64,000 bases of DNA from NCBI RefSeq assembly GCF_028583425.1, contig NC_072791.1, positions 14,031,868 through 14,095,867 of the forward strand, written 5' to 3'. The stretch's first letter is position 1; each line of letters begins with the position of its first letter. Position numbers and translations under genes: made by a program. The DNA comes from Eublepharis macularius (lineage: Eukaryota > Chordata > Lepidosauria > Squamata > Eublepharidae). Positions 10,083 through 20,299 of the stretch are shown in pieces. Below the pieces are notes generated by a model. The model had not been told where the DNA came from. It was given only the letters and a program-made list of their open reading frames with translations, and searched no databases.

Positions 10083-11217
10083 TAGAGAGGAGAATTTTGC
10101 CCTTGTGGAATCCATCTTTGGAATTAATTATGAATATGTTTGCTGGTTATCAACGCTCTTGAAAAAGCAATACCGAAACAGGAGTCCAGCTTGTGCCCTG
10201 TTGAGCTGTTGATAGCTGCAACCTTCTCACAGCACGTCTTGTTTCTCCACTGGAGGATCTTCAGCCAGGGAGTTGGCTTCCCCGCCTGCCTGCGGCTTCT
10301 GGGATCCCCTTAAGACTGAAGGAGGATTTGTCCAATATATGTTACTGAACTGCTTGGAGAACTTGTGACTGTATTGTGTGATCCCTTGCTGTTGTGTGTT
10401 ACTAATCATAAAGGTTTTGTATATATTGCTAAGTGTTTTTGGTACCTTGCCTTGATATTACCGCAGTAGGTTGTTTTTTGCACTTACTGTTACTACGCGG
10501 TGCCCTTTCTTGTTCATTTCCTTCCTCCCCAGGTCAGCTTCACATGGCTGCTGTTAGCTGCAGCCATGGCCCCTTCATTCTCCAATTTCTCTGTTGGCTG
10601 GAGAAATTCTCCCCGAGGGCGCCAGGGTCCTGGAGAAGTTAGTGAGGATTCTCTAGAATGGCACCGTCCTGCCCACAAACACAAGCCGTACATTAGTTAG
10701 ATTTTAGTTTTGGCAAGAAAATGGACACCTCTGCCCTATTGAGGGTATGTTTCCCTCTGGTGTTGACAATGCCTTTTGCTTCTGGAGTTCCATTTCAGGT
10801 TCACTCTCAGGGGAGGTTGCGGGTACTATTCTCCACCTGCCCTTTCAGCACAAACCTTCTGAATCCTCCTCTTTGTGGAAGAAGAGAGTCCTGGTTTTTT
10901 GAGGCTTCCTCTCCATCTCTCCTGTTCTGAAATCAGATTTGATCTTGCCTTTCTTCCAGACATGTTCACTTTCATTCAGGGACACTTCACACACTCCTGG
11001 TATTTTTCCTTATGTGATAGTAATGGTCTCTGTTTTGGGAAAACGTATGCACCTTGCTTGTTGAGCCCAGTGTGGCTCCGCTTATTCTGCTGTGAATACT
11101 GAGGTCAAGAAAATGGATGCTCTCGTCAATGTTTTGTCACATGTGCTTATGGAAACCCGTGCGCTGCATTGCACTTTGATTGAGGGCATGCACAGTTTGG
11201 AATGGGAGACGACCTTG
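10083..11217. other. Unannotated stretch
   Basis: Nothing recognised on either strand. Confidence 0.4.
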
Positions 11218-11400
11218 AGGAAGGGCTATGGTTCAGTGTTAAAGCATCTGCTTGGCATACAGAAGGTATGAGGTTCCAGTTAAAAGGATTAGGTGGTAGG
11301 TGATGGGAAAGACCTCCACCTGAGACCCTGGACCAGTAGACAATACTGGTGTTGATTAACCAATGGTCTGATTTGGTATAAGGCAGTTTATTGTGCATTT
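11218..11400 (+). mobile_element. tRNA-type SINE (GCTCAGTGGTAGAGC family)
   Basis: GGTTCAGTGTTAAAGCATC (A box), AGGTATGAGGTTCCAG (degraded B box), CCTGAGACCCTGGACC and TATAAGGCAGTTTA. Confidence 0.78.
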
Positions 11401-11824
11401 GTGTGTATGACTTGTTTTGGATCTTCCATTACAGGAAGTGAAGGTAATCCATCCACATGTTATGATTTTTTTGGAGCGAAACAACAGCTTTGACCATTCA
11501 ACTTTTCAAGCAGGTTGTGAAGGAACTGAGCTGTGTTGGGGAATGCATCTGCTCCTTTGCATGAGTTATATATATCTAAGATTCATTTTTCTTAGGTGTG
11601 AAAATAGGAGGGATCCATTTGGAAGATAATAAGAATCTAAGCCAAATAAGTTGTGTTTGATAAGCTCAGAATGGTGACTAAGTTAAATGAAATTTTCTCT
11701 GGCTTTTGGATCTCAAGAGATTAGGCCAAGTTTGAATGGCATGTCTGTATCCGCAGTGTTTTGGTTTCCCCATGCTGCCTTTAAGCCTTTTGCTTGGGGT
11801 TGTATTGAGGAGGGAAGATGCTGA

Positions 11825-12026
11825 CTTTAGGCTTGCCGTCCTCCAGGTGGGGTATGGAGATCTTCTGAAATTACAACTGAGCTCCAGACTACAGAGATCA
11901 GTTCCCCTGGTGAAAATGGCAGTTTTGTAAGGTGGACTCTACGGCATTATAACCTATTGAAACCCTCCCTTCCCTAGGCTCCGCCTCCAAATTTCCAGGA
12001 AATTCCCTTCCAGGAATTGCCAACCC
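11825..12026 (-). mobile_element. GGGTTGCCA-terminal MITE, degraded copy
   Basis: Contains the family blocks TACGGCATTATAACC and GGCTCCGCCTCCAAATTTCC, ending GAATTGCCAACCC. Confidence 0.65.
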
Positions 12027-12409
12027 CAGTTGACTTAGTAGACCTGTACCTGATAAGCATGCTGTCCAACCAGAACACTTAACCCACATTTGAACCAGAC
12101 AGTGCCATCCACAATAGCCATTTCTGTGCAAAATGCTCTTGTTATTTTATATATGTTCTATTCCGCTCTGAGCCTGTTCACATGGAGTGTGGATTAGAAA
12201 TATAATAAATAAATAATAATAATATCAGCATTCCACCCCTCCCCTCAGTCACAATGTCTTGCCATCAAATGAGGTTGCTAAGACAACCCAAATGGTCTTG
12301 AACTTTTGCAATGCCTGGGAACTTGGTGAGAGTTCAGGGAGATCTACTGTCCGTACATTACGTCACCTGTTATCGAAGAGAGATAAGGAGTGGATGAAGA
12401 ATACTTGAA

Positions 12410-12545
12410 TAAAATATTTATTTAATTTCATTTATACCCTGGTTGTCTCCTCAGTGGAATCCAAAGTGGCTTACAACATCCTTCCCTTCTCCGTTTTATC
12501 CTCACAACAACCCTGTAAGGTAGATTGGGCTGAGAGTGTGGGATT
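12410..12545 (-). mobile_element. tRNA-type CORE SINE, 3' half
   Basis: TTTATACCCTGGTTGTCTCC...CAACCCTGTAAGGTAGATTG; the tRNA head is missing. Confidence 0.7.
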
Positions 12546-12611
12546 CTATGTTCATTATAAGATGTTGGGTTAAATGTTTATTTTATTTTATTTACCTCAT
12601 TTACACTGACC

Positions 12612-13017
12612 TGCATAGTCCAGGCAAGCCTGATCAGATCTTGGAAACTAAGCAGATTTGGCCTTGGTTGGTAATTGACCGTTTTCACACAACCACACAC
12701 CTGGAAGATTGCGTGAAACACACGGCATAAAAGCGTCTTCCTAGCGCGATTTCCCAGCATGATCCCCTTTAATGGCCCTTTTTCTGACGTCATCAGGCCA
12801 TTAAAGGGGATCGTGCTGGGAGATTGTGCTAGGAAGACACTTCATGCTGTGAGTTTGCACAATCTCCCGGGGCGCATGTGAAAATGGCCATTGTGTGGGA
12901 GACCTCCAATAAAGACCAAGATTGCAGACGCAGGCAATGGCAAGCCACCTCTGTTAGTCTCTTGCCATGAAAACTCCAGCAGGTGTCACCCTATGACTTG
13001 ATGGCACTTTCCACCAC
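12612..13017 (+). mobile_element. 5S-rRNA-derived SINE (interrupted by the 12682 MITE)
   Basis: CTGATCAGATCTTGGAAACT and AAGCAGATTTGGCC are 5S-like. After the MITE it continues GGGAGACCTCC...CAGGCAATGGCAAGCCACC...TGACTTGATGGCAC. Confidence 0.75.
12682..12893. mobile_element. Foldback MITE inserted in a 5S-derived SINE
   Basis: Ends ACCGTTTTCACAC / GTGAAAATGGCC. The central palindrome is ATCCCCTTTAATGGCC...GGCCATTAAAGGGGAT around 12760-12810. The sequences on both sides rejoin into one 5S-type SINE. Confidence 0.75.
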
Positions 13018-13240
13018 CATTTACTTCATTTATGTGCCATCTGTTTCTCCGTTGGGGACCCAAAGCAGCTTACATTGTTCTCCTCTCCTCCATTTTATCT
13101 TCACAACATCCTTGTGTGGTAGATTAGGCTGAGAATGTGGGACTGGCCCAAGGTAACCCAGCCAGCCTCCATGGCAGAGTGGGGATTAAAACCTGGGTCT
13201 CCCAGGTTGTAGTACAGCATGCTAATCACTACAGCTCTCA
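13016..13240 (-). mobile_element. tRNA-type CORE SINE
   Basis: TTCATTTATGTGCCATCTG...GAATGTGGGACTGGCCC...GGATTAAAACCTGGG...GCTAATCACTACAGC. Confidence 0.78.
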
Positions 13241-13430
13241 TCTGAAGAGTAAGGGATGAGAGCAGAAGAAAGGAAGAGAGCATGGGGTTTGCTTGTGTAG
13301 ATTGGTGGGAGAAAAAGAGGTTTTGAAGAGGGATTTTGGGGGTGGGGGAGAGAAGGTACTATATTTCAGTTCTAGGGAGGAGTTGCATGCCTAAAAGGAA
13401 GCAGGGGGTGCCATGGAAGTGGAAGATGGA

Positions 13431-13962
13431 AATTTCAGCATGTACCACTGTAAGAGAGAATGTTTATAAAATGATGTATAGATGGTATTTGACACCAAAG
13501 AAGTTAGCCAACGGTAATAGCCAAATTTATCTATGTTGGAAATGTAAGAAACACAAAGGTTCATTTTATCATATGTGGTGGACATGTGAGAAAGCTAAAC
13601 AGTTCTGGGGAGAAATAATAGAAGTTATGTCAGATGTTTTACAGAAAATTGTGAATAAATCCCCAGAATTGATGTTGTTGTGTATGAACCTAGAAGAATT
13701 TGATAAAATGGACAGAATAATGGTGTTTTATATGATTACTGCGGCTAGAATGTGTTATGCACAACTATGGAAGACTCAAGAAATACCATCAGTGGAAGAT
13801 TGGATTTTGAAAGTAATGAATATGGCTGAAATGGACAAGTTAACAAGAAAGTTAAAAGAACAAGACACTTTGGACTATGTTATGAACTGGGAGAAATTTA
13901 AGAATTATGTGGAAAAAAAGTGGGACATGAAAGGAAAAATGTGGTCTTTGGATAATGGTTAG
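13431..13962 (+). pseudogene. L1 ORF2 C-terminal remnant
   Basis: This encodes the last ~175 residues of an L1 ORF2, including the Cys/His knuckle CWKCKKHKGSFYHMWWTC and the motif MAEMDKLTRKLK, and ends in TAG at 13960-13962. It aligns by eye with the C-terminus of the full-length L1 ORF2, with many substitutions. The open frame extends upstream into flanking DNA only by chance. With no endonuclease or RT domain it is non-functional. Confidence 0.92.
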
Positions 13963-14336
13963 AAGGGGAGAATAGATCTTTACTTGTTTGTAATTAGTGA
14001 TGGAAATATGATAGTATATGTTAAGAAGAATACAGTAATATTGAAATAAATATTAGAGATATTTGGAATAGGATAGACAGAGATGAGTATATCATGGTTA
14101 TACTGTACTAAAGGTTAGCTTATGTTATAGTATATATTATAATGTAGAAATGTTTAAGGTTATATAGTAGGAGATAGTGATTTAGTCTAAATGAAGGGAA
14201 TGGAAAGCTGTTGGAAGTCAACTGAAAAGGGGGGGAATGGGTGGGAATAATATAATGTGATGGTTGTTACAAAGTGTGTATGGTGATTTATGTATATATT
14301 GACCCATCCAATAAAAATTCTTTATTAAAAAAAAAA
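13431..14336 (+). mobile_element. 5'-truncated L1 insertion (3' end of ORF2 plus 3' UTR)
   Basis: A 0.9-kb L1 fragment on the plus strand is flanked by a perfect 16-bp duplication, GGAAGTGGAAGATGGA, at 13415-13430 and 14337-14352. It ends in AATAAAAATTC and an A tail, the standard product of incomplete reverse transcription. Its ORF2 tail stays open but is clearly diverged from the 15-21 kb L1, so it belongs to a different L1 lineage. Confidence 0.93.
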
Positions 14337-14352
14337 GGAAGTGGAAGATGGA

Positions 14353-15084
14353 CACATTTCACATATTCTCCATATTCTGAGGCATTTGTTGTCAGGATGG
14401 AGAATGTTTCACCGCATTTAGGGCGAAGACAGAAAAGCCTTGTAAGAAAGTAGGAGCTTTACAGGCAGCATACGGGATTGGTGGAGTTGGAGGTGTGCAG
14501 GTCATAAGTACGGTCGTGAAGGAAGAAAATAAGAGGATGGCGCAGGGACTATGGCAGCTGTAATCTTCAGAACTGACCTACAGGCTACAGTTCAGGTACA
14601 GGTCTGCGTTTGCGTAGAAATCTCACCTTTTCCTTGGCCTGCCTGTCCTAAAATAGCTGTTGTAAGCAATTAGTGATTCCTGACAAAAAACACAGGCCAG
14701 GAAGAGAGCCGGTAGCAGAAACGTTAAGTACATCTCGGCCTACTTCTTCTGTTTGCGTAACCATTGGCTGAAGAGTTTGCCCGGAGGGGAGACAGGTAGA
14801 TAATTGTAGGTCAAGGAGAAGGCAGCTGCACTTTCCCCCCCTGTCTGTGTGCATGTCTCGTCGGGGCACGTGACCTGCAGATGGGAAAACCTACAACTAT
14901 TAAGAGGACAAGGTTTGATTAAGCCGAAAACACTTTGTTTGGCAGCTCATTTTAGCTTCCTGGAGTAATGGAGGTCAGGCAGGTTGCCAAGGAAACGCAC
15001 TCAACCTTGAGAGGAAAGGTTTAGTGCTACATCACCCTCAGTCAGTTTGATGGAATAGCGCTTGGATCAGGTCTTGGAAAGGGG
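14353..15084. other. Unannotated stretch between the two L1 insertions
   Basis: Nothing recognised. Confidence 0.4.
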
Positions 15085-15758
15085 GCTGCTGGCCAACTTT
15101 TTTTTTTTTTTTTTGAAAAATTTTTTATTGGGTTAGAACATTTTTATTTTTACATTACAATCAATTTTCCCCTAATTTTTCGTTTCTAACCCCCTCCCTT
15201 TCCCCCCCTTTTGTTGACTTCCAACAGCTTTCCCACCCTCTGTCCCTTTTCCCTTACTTCTATTAAATTCCTCTGTCTAAAACAGATATACATTCTCCAT
15301 TATATTAAGCAGTGCATCATTAACTCCTTTAATTATTATACACCCAAACTATACGTCTTTAGATAAACAATTTATCCCATTTTCCAGTTTTGAATAATTC
15401 TATATAAACCTATATATCATAAACCATAAAAATTTCCCACATTTAAATCAAACAATTTGATTTGTTCTCTATATATTACTCATTTCAACTTTTTATGGTA
15501 ATTCTATATAACTCCTCAGATACTCAATCAATTTAACTCTTCTATACATTCAGTTTGGTGCATATAAATCTTGTCAAAGAAAGAAAATATTGTTAGTTAG
15601 TCAATCCTCATGTTTAAACCTTATCATTAATTATTCTCTATCAGTTGACCTATACATATCTATATATATCTCAATCAATTAATCTAACTGCTTATAAATT
15701 CACATTTCTCTTCCTCCCCCGGTAAAGTCACCCCTCTCTTTTATACTTTTATTATATT

Positions 15759-18700
15759 TCAGTAGTTCTCAAACTGCCACAGTTTTCCTCCCACCTCCCA
15801 TTTCTTCTCCAGGTATTGTTTCAGCTTCTCCCAGTCTGTGTTGAACTGCCCTGAGTCCAGATCTCTCAGTTTTCTTGTCATCTTGTCCATTTCAGCCATA
15901 TACAGCAATTTGTAGATCCAATCTTCAATAGTTGGTACTTCTTGTACTTTCCATTTCTGCGCATACAAAAGTCTAGCTGCTGCAGTCATATAAAAAATCA
16001 ACGTCCTATGATGGGCTGGAATTCCCTCCATTCCCAAGTTTAGCAGCAGGAGTTCTGGGTTCTTATTTATTTGAAACTGTAAAATTTCACTCATTTCTCT
16101 TATTATTTCCCCCCAGAACTGCCTAGCTACCTCACACGACCACCACATATGATAGAGGGAGCCCTCATGTTTCTTACATTTCCAGCATTTATTAGAAGTA
16201 TTCAAATTCCCTAGCGCAATCTTCTTTGGTGTCATGTACCAACGATAGATCATTTTGAAAATGTTCTCTTTAATATTAATACATGTCGTTGTCTTCATTG
16301 TAGTTTTCCACAAGTATTCCCATGCCTCCATTGTTATTTCTTTATTGAAATTTATAGCCCATTTCACCATCTGTGTTTTAACTATCTCATCCTCAGTATA
16401 CCATTTCAGCAATACTTGGTATACCTTGGATATTCTTTTCTTGTCTTCTTTAAGAAGGGTCTGCTCTAGTTCCGAGTTCTCTGTTCGTATGCCCCCTTTT
16501 GCAAAGTCTGAGTTGTATAAGTCTCTAATCTGTCTATACTGAAACCAATCATAGTTAGGTGATAGTTCCTCTTGCGTCTTTATTCTAAGTTTAGATACTT
16601 CAATCTTAGTTATTTCTTTATACGTTAAACATTGTTGTTCATTATCCACAGCTCTCGGATCTATCACCTCATATGGAACCACCCACAAGGGGGTTCCTTC
16701 TTGTAAGTAAGTTCTATACTTCTTCCAGATTGTAAATAGACTTCTCCTTACAAAATGATGCAGGAACATCGAGTTGACCTTTACTTTGTCATGCCATAGG
16801 TATGCGTGCCATCCAAAAATTTTTTTATATCCCTCTAGGGCTAATAGTTTCTTATTCTTTAATGTCATCCACTCTTTTAGCCAAACTAGGCAGATTGCAT
16901 CATGGTAAAGTCTCAGATTGGGCAGTTGCATTCCGCCTCTCTCCTTTGCATCTTGTAAAACTTTTACTTTCACTCGAGGCTTCTTGCCTGCCCAAACAAA
17001 ATCTGATATTTTCCTCTGCCATTTTTCAAATTGTTTAGAGTCTCTGATGATTGGTATTGTCTGTAACAAAAACATTACTCTTGGTAACACATTCATCTTA
17101 ACTGCTGCAATCCTGCCCAACCATGACAGGTTCAATCTATTCCATTTGATCAAGTCTCTCTCTATCTGAGTCCATAATTTTTCATAATTATTCTTGAACA
17201 AATCTATATTTTTTGCAGTCAGCTCAACTCCCAAGTATTTCACCTTACTAGTTACTTCACAATCCGTTGTTTCCATTAACAATTGTTGTTTCTGCTTAGT
17301 CATGTTTTTGCATAATATCTTTGACTTCTTTTTGTTAATGAAGAAACCTGCCAAATCTCCAAACTCCTTGATCTTGCCTATCACTTTTGGCATGTTCTCC
17401 AGTGGGTCTTCTACAATTAACATTATGTCGTCTGCAAATGCTCTGACCTTATATGAGTAGTCCTTTATTTTTATTCCTCGTATTTCCTCATCTTGTCGAA
17501 TTTGTATCATCAGAATCTCCAATACTAAAATGAACAACAATGGAGATAACGGGCAACCTTGTCTTGTTCCTTTACTAATCGTCAATTTTTTGGTCAATTC
17601 ATCATTCACTACAATTGCTGCAGTCTGGTCTCTATAGATTTCCTTGATTGCTCTGACGAATCTTTCTCCCAGTTGTAGCTTTTCCATAGTGGCAAACATA
17701 AAATCCCAGTTTAAATTGTCAAACGCTTTTTCAGCGTCTACAAAGAAGAAACCAACCTCTTTGTCACAACGCTTGTCGTAGTATTCAATAGCATTGATCA
17801 CTGTCCTTAAGTTGTCTCTTATTTGTCTGTCTGGCAAAAAGCCTGCTTGTTCCTCCTCTATGACTTCCGAGAGCCACCCCTTCAATCTCTCCGCCAATAT
17901 CTTCGCAAAAATTTTATAGTCATTATTGAGTAGTGATATAGGCCTATAATTTTTCACGCTAGTCAGATCTTGGCCCTCTTTTGGGATCAATGATATATTC
18001 GCTTCGCTCCAAGTGTCTGGAATTCTTTGATCCCTAAAAACTCCGTTCATCACCTCTTTTAGGAATGGTGCCAGTTCATTGGCCATTGTCTTATAAAATT
18101 TAGCCGTAAGTCCATCTGGCCCTGGCGCCTTTCCTAGATTTGCGGATTGTATTGCCATATTTATTTCCTCATCAGTTACTTCACTGTTCAACTTATTTCT
18201 CCAAGCTTCCGAGATCTCTGGGAGTTTGGTTTTCTCCAAATATGATGCTATTGATTCTTTGTTTACTTCTTTTTTATTATACAGCTTAGCGTAAAATTTA
18301 TAAAAGGCTCTGCTAATGGTAGTCTGCTCCAAATACGTTTTGTTTTCTTCACAAATTTTATTTATTATTTTCTTTTCCCTTTTCTTCTTTAATTGCCATG
18401 CCAAATATTTCCCAGGTTTATTAGCACCCTCAAAAGCTTTTTGATTCAGTCTTTTAAGGTTCCACTCCAATTCTTTGTTACTCATTGCTGTTAACTGTTC
18501 TTGAAGAATTTTGATTTCCTGATGTATTTTCTTTTTCCCTGGTCTCTTTTTTAACTGTACTTCTTTGGCCTTTATTTTCTCCTCAATCTCTTGTCTTTTC
18601 TCCTCTTTCTTTTTCCTTGCTCTACCATTTAAGTCCATTAGTATGCCCCTTACAACCGCCTTGTACGCGTCCCAAACTTTACTGGTTGGTACTTCTTTAT

Positions 18701-19520
18701 TCACGTTGTATTGTATAAAAAACTTAGTCTCTCTTCTCAGTGTTTCCATATTCTCACTTTCCTGTAACAGGTCCTCATTTATTCTCCAGGCTTTCCTTTT
18801 TCTCCTTTTTCCAAATTTCCACATAATTGGGTTGTGATCTGAGCCTACCATCGGCATTATTTCTACCTCCTTAGTCCATAGCGCTAAGTCCTTTGAGGCC
18901 CAGATCATATCAATTCTTGATAATGTAAGATGCCTTGCAGAATAAAAAGTAAACTGTTTGGTTTTAGGATATTCTCTCCTCCATACGTCTTCGAGAGTCT
19001 CTTGTTGAATCAACTCAAAAAAAAGCTTTGGCAATAGTCCTCTTTTCTTTTGTGCTTTTGTAGTCTTTTTGTCTAATTCCAAATCTGTCACTCCATTGAA
19101 ATCTCCAGCAAGAATTATCTGGTCATATACAAGATCGTCTAGGTGCTTCCTTAAGTCCTCAAAGAAGCTTTCCTTTGCACCGTTAGGTGCATAAAGTCCG
19201 ACTACCAACACTCTCTTTAAGTTCCAATTACATTCCACTGCTACAAATCTAGCTTCCACATCTCTCATAACAAATTTTGGCTGCAGCTCCTCTTTTATAT
19301 ACAACACCACTCCTCTCTTTTTCTTGTTGGAAGCCGCTACAAATTCTTTGCCCAATTTTCCAGATTTTAAATATTTTACATCCTGTTTTCTAATGTGGGT
19401 CTCCTGCAAACAAACAATATCACATTTTTGTTTTAGTAGCCAGTGAAAAATATTTTTTCTCTTATTCGGTGAGTTTAGTCCATTTATATTCCAAGATAAT
19501 ACTTTACACTCCATATTCAT
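15759..19520 (-). CDS. L1 ORF2: endonuclease / reverse transcriptase
   Basis: An intact 1253-residue ORF2 protein, the usual length for vertebrate L1. It nicks genomic DNA and reverse-transcribes L1 RNA at the nick. The APE-type endonuclease is N-terminal: WNING at about residue 10, QETH near 40, GDFN near 140 and SDHN near 226. The reverse-transcriptase domain follows, with GPDGLTAKFYK, NYRPISLLN, DAEKAFDNLNW, TRQGCPLSPLLF and the catalytic FADD box at about 695-698 (FADD, as usual for L1, not YADD). Near residue 1110 lies the C-terminal Cys/His knuckle (CWKC, then H and C). No premature stop or frameshift is visible. The start ATG overlaps the ORF1 stop as ATGA. A second in-frame ATG lies two codons downstream, so the exact start is uncertain. 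Confidence 0.96.
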   Translation of the reverse strand: MNMECKVLSWNINGLNSPNKRKNIFHWLLKQKCDIVCLQETHIRKQDVKYLKSGKLGKEFVAASNKKKRGVVLYIKEELQPKFVMRDVEARFVAVECNWNLKRVLVVGLYAPNGAKESFFEDLRKHLDDLVYDQIILAGDFNGVTDLELDKKTTKAQKKRGLLPKLFFELIQQETLEDVWRREYPKTKQFTFYSARHLTLSRIDMIWASKDLALWTKEVEIMPMVGSDHNPIMWKFGKRRKRKAWRINEDLLQESENMETLRRETKFFIQYNVNKEVPTSKVWDAYKAVVRGILMDLNGRARKKKEEKRQEIEEKIKAKEVQLKKRPGKKKIHQEIKILQEQLTAMSNKELEWNLKRLNQKAFEGANKPGKYLAWQLKKKREKKIINKICEENKTYLEQTTISRAFYKFYAKLYNKKEVNKESIASYLEKTKLPEISEAWRNKLNSEVTDEEINMAIQSANLGKAPGPDGLTAKFYKTMANELAPFLKEVMNGVFRDQRIPDTWSEANISLIPKEGQDLTSVKNYRPISLLNNDYKIFAKILAERLKGWLSEVIEEEQAGFLPDRQIRDNLRTVINAIEYYDKRCDKEVGFFFVDAEKAFDNLNWDFMFATMEKLQLGERFVRAIKEIYRDQTAAIVVNDELTKKLTISKGTRQGCPLSPLLFILVLEILMIQIRQDEEIRGIKIKDYSYKVRAFADDIMLIVEDPLENMPKVIGKIKEFGDLAGFFINKKKSKILCKNMTKQKQQLLMETTDCEVTSKVKYLGVELTAKNIDLFKNNYEKLWTQIERDLIKWNRLNLSWLGRIAAVKMNVLPRVMFLLQTIPIIRDSKQFEKWQRKISDFVWAGKKPRVKVKVLQDAKERGGMQLPNLRLYHDAICLVWLKEWMTLKNKKLLALEGYKKIFGWHAYLWHDKVKVNSMFLHHFVRRSLFTIWKKYRTYLQEGTPLWVVPYEVIDPRAVDNEQQCLTYKEITKIEVSKLRIKTQEELSPNYDWFQYRQIRDLYNSDFAKGGIRTENSELEQTLLKEDKKRISKVYQVLLKWYTEDEIVKTQMVKWAINFNKEITMEAWEYLWKTTMKTTTCINIKENIFKMIYRWYMTPKKIALGNLNTSNKCWKCKKHEGSLYHMWWSCEVARQFWGEIIREMSEILQFQINKNPELLLLNLGMEGIPAHHRTLIFYMTAAARLLYAQKWKVQEVPTIEDWIYKLLYMAEMDKMTRKLRDLDSGQFNTDWEKLKQYLEKKWEVGGKLWQFENY

Positions 19521-20299
19521 GGTTTTGTTGGTAAGTCTTTTTCATTGTCCTTGATAAATCTCTCCATCTCCCGCTCAGATCTGATACGTTTTTTTGCCCC
19601 TCCAAACTCAAAGGACACTCCTTCCGGTAACTCCCATCTGTATCTGATATTCATGTCCTTCAAAATCTGAATTAGCACTCTATATTTTTTCCTGTCCAAT
19701 AACACTGATCTGGGCAGTTCCTTCATTATAATAATCGTCTTGCCATCAATCTCCAATGGATCTTGAAATTGTTTGGTCACAATCCTCTCTTTCATATTTC
19801 TAGTTGTAAACTGCACAATCACATCCCTTGGTAGTTTCCTCTGGGTTGCAATTCTCGAGTTCACACGATACGCCACATCTAGGATAGCCACAATTTCCTC
19901 CTCCTCCTTCCCCAGGTAATCAGCCAACACCTCAGTCATCTGTTCTTGCGCTGACTTCCCTTCCACTTCTGGCAGACCACGAAAACGAAGCTGCTTCTCC
20001 ATGTGTTTAGTTTCTGCAACTGACATCCTCCCCTTCACCAGCCTCATCTCTGTTTGTTGCGTGTCTATTAAATTCTCCATCGCGTCTTCTACTGTTTTAA
20101 CTCTCTGCTGCGTTCCTTGTAATTCACTACTAATCGTTTCCACACCTTTTTTCACTTCTGACAGCTCCGACTTTACTGTCTGTGTAACTTCCTTGACCTC
20201 TTTAATAAGCTCCAATTTCGTGTCCTTAAGTTCTTTCATCATGTCTATAAGTTTTTTGTCCAAGTTTTCTATTGCCGATTGCCACTCTTTTTTCGACAT
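19517..20299 (-). CDS. L1 ORF1: RNA-binding coiled-coil protein
   Basis: An intact 260-residue ORF1p, shorter than the human protein (338). It forms trimers that coat L1 RNA and act as a nucleic-acid chaperone. Residues of about 5-90 are a heptad-rich charged coiled coil. An RRM-like domain follows, beginning around LRFRGLPEVEG (about residue 100), and then a C-terminal domain including a KELPRSVLLDRKKYRVL stretch (about 205-225). The ORF ends in TGA at 19517-19519, overlapping the ORF2 ATG at 19518-19520. The start is the first ATG after the CpG-rich leader. Confidence 0.93.
   Translation of the reverse strand: MSKKEWQSAIENLDKKLIDMMKELKDTKLELIKEVKEVTQTVKSELSEVKKGVETISSELQGTQQRVKTVEDAMENLIDTQQTEMRLVKGRMSVAETKHMEKQLRFRGLPEVEGKSAQEQMTEVLADYLGKEEEEIVAILDVAYRVNSRIATQRKLPRDVIVQFTTRNMKERIVTKQFQDPLEIDGKTIIIMKELPRSVLLDRKKYRVLIQILKDMNIRYRWELPEGVSFEFGGAKKRIRSEREMERFIKDNEKDLPTKP

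Noticed and set aside
16255..18837. Plus-strand open frames across the L1 body
   Set aside because: Antisense shadows of ORF2.
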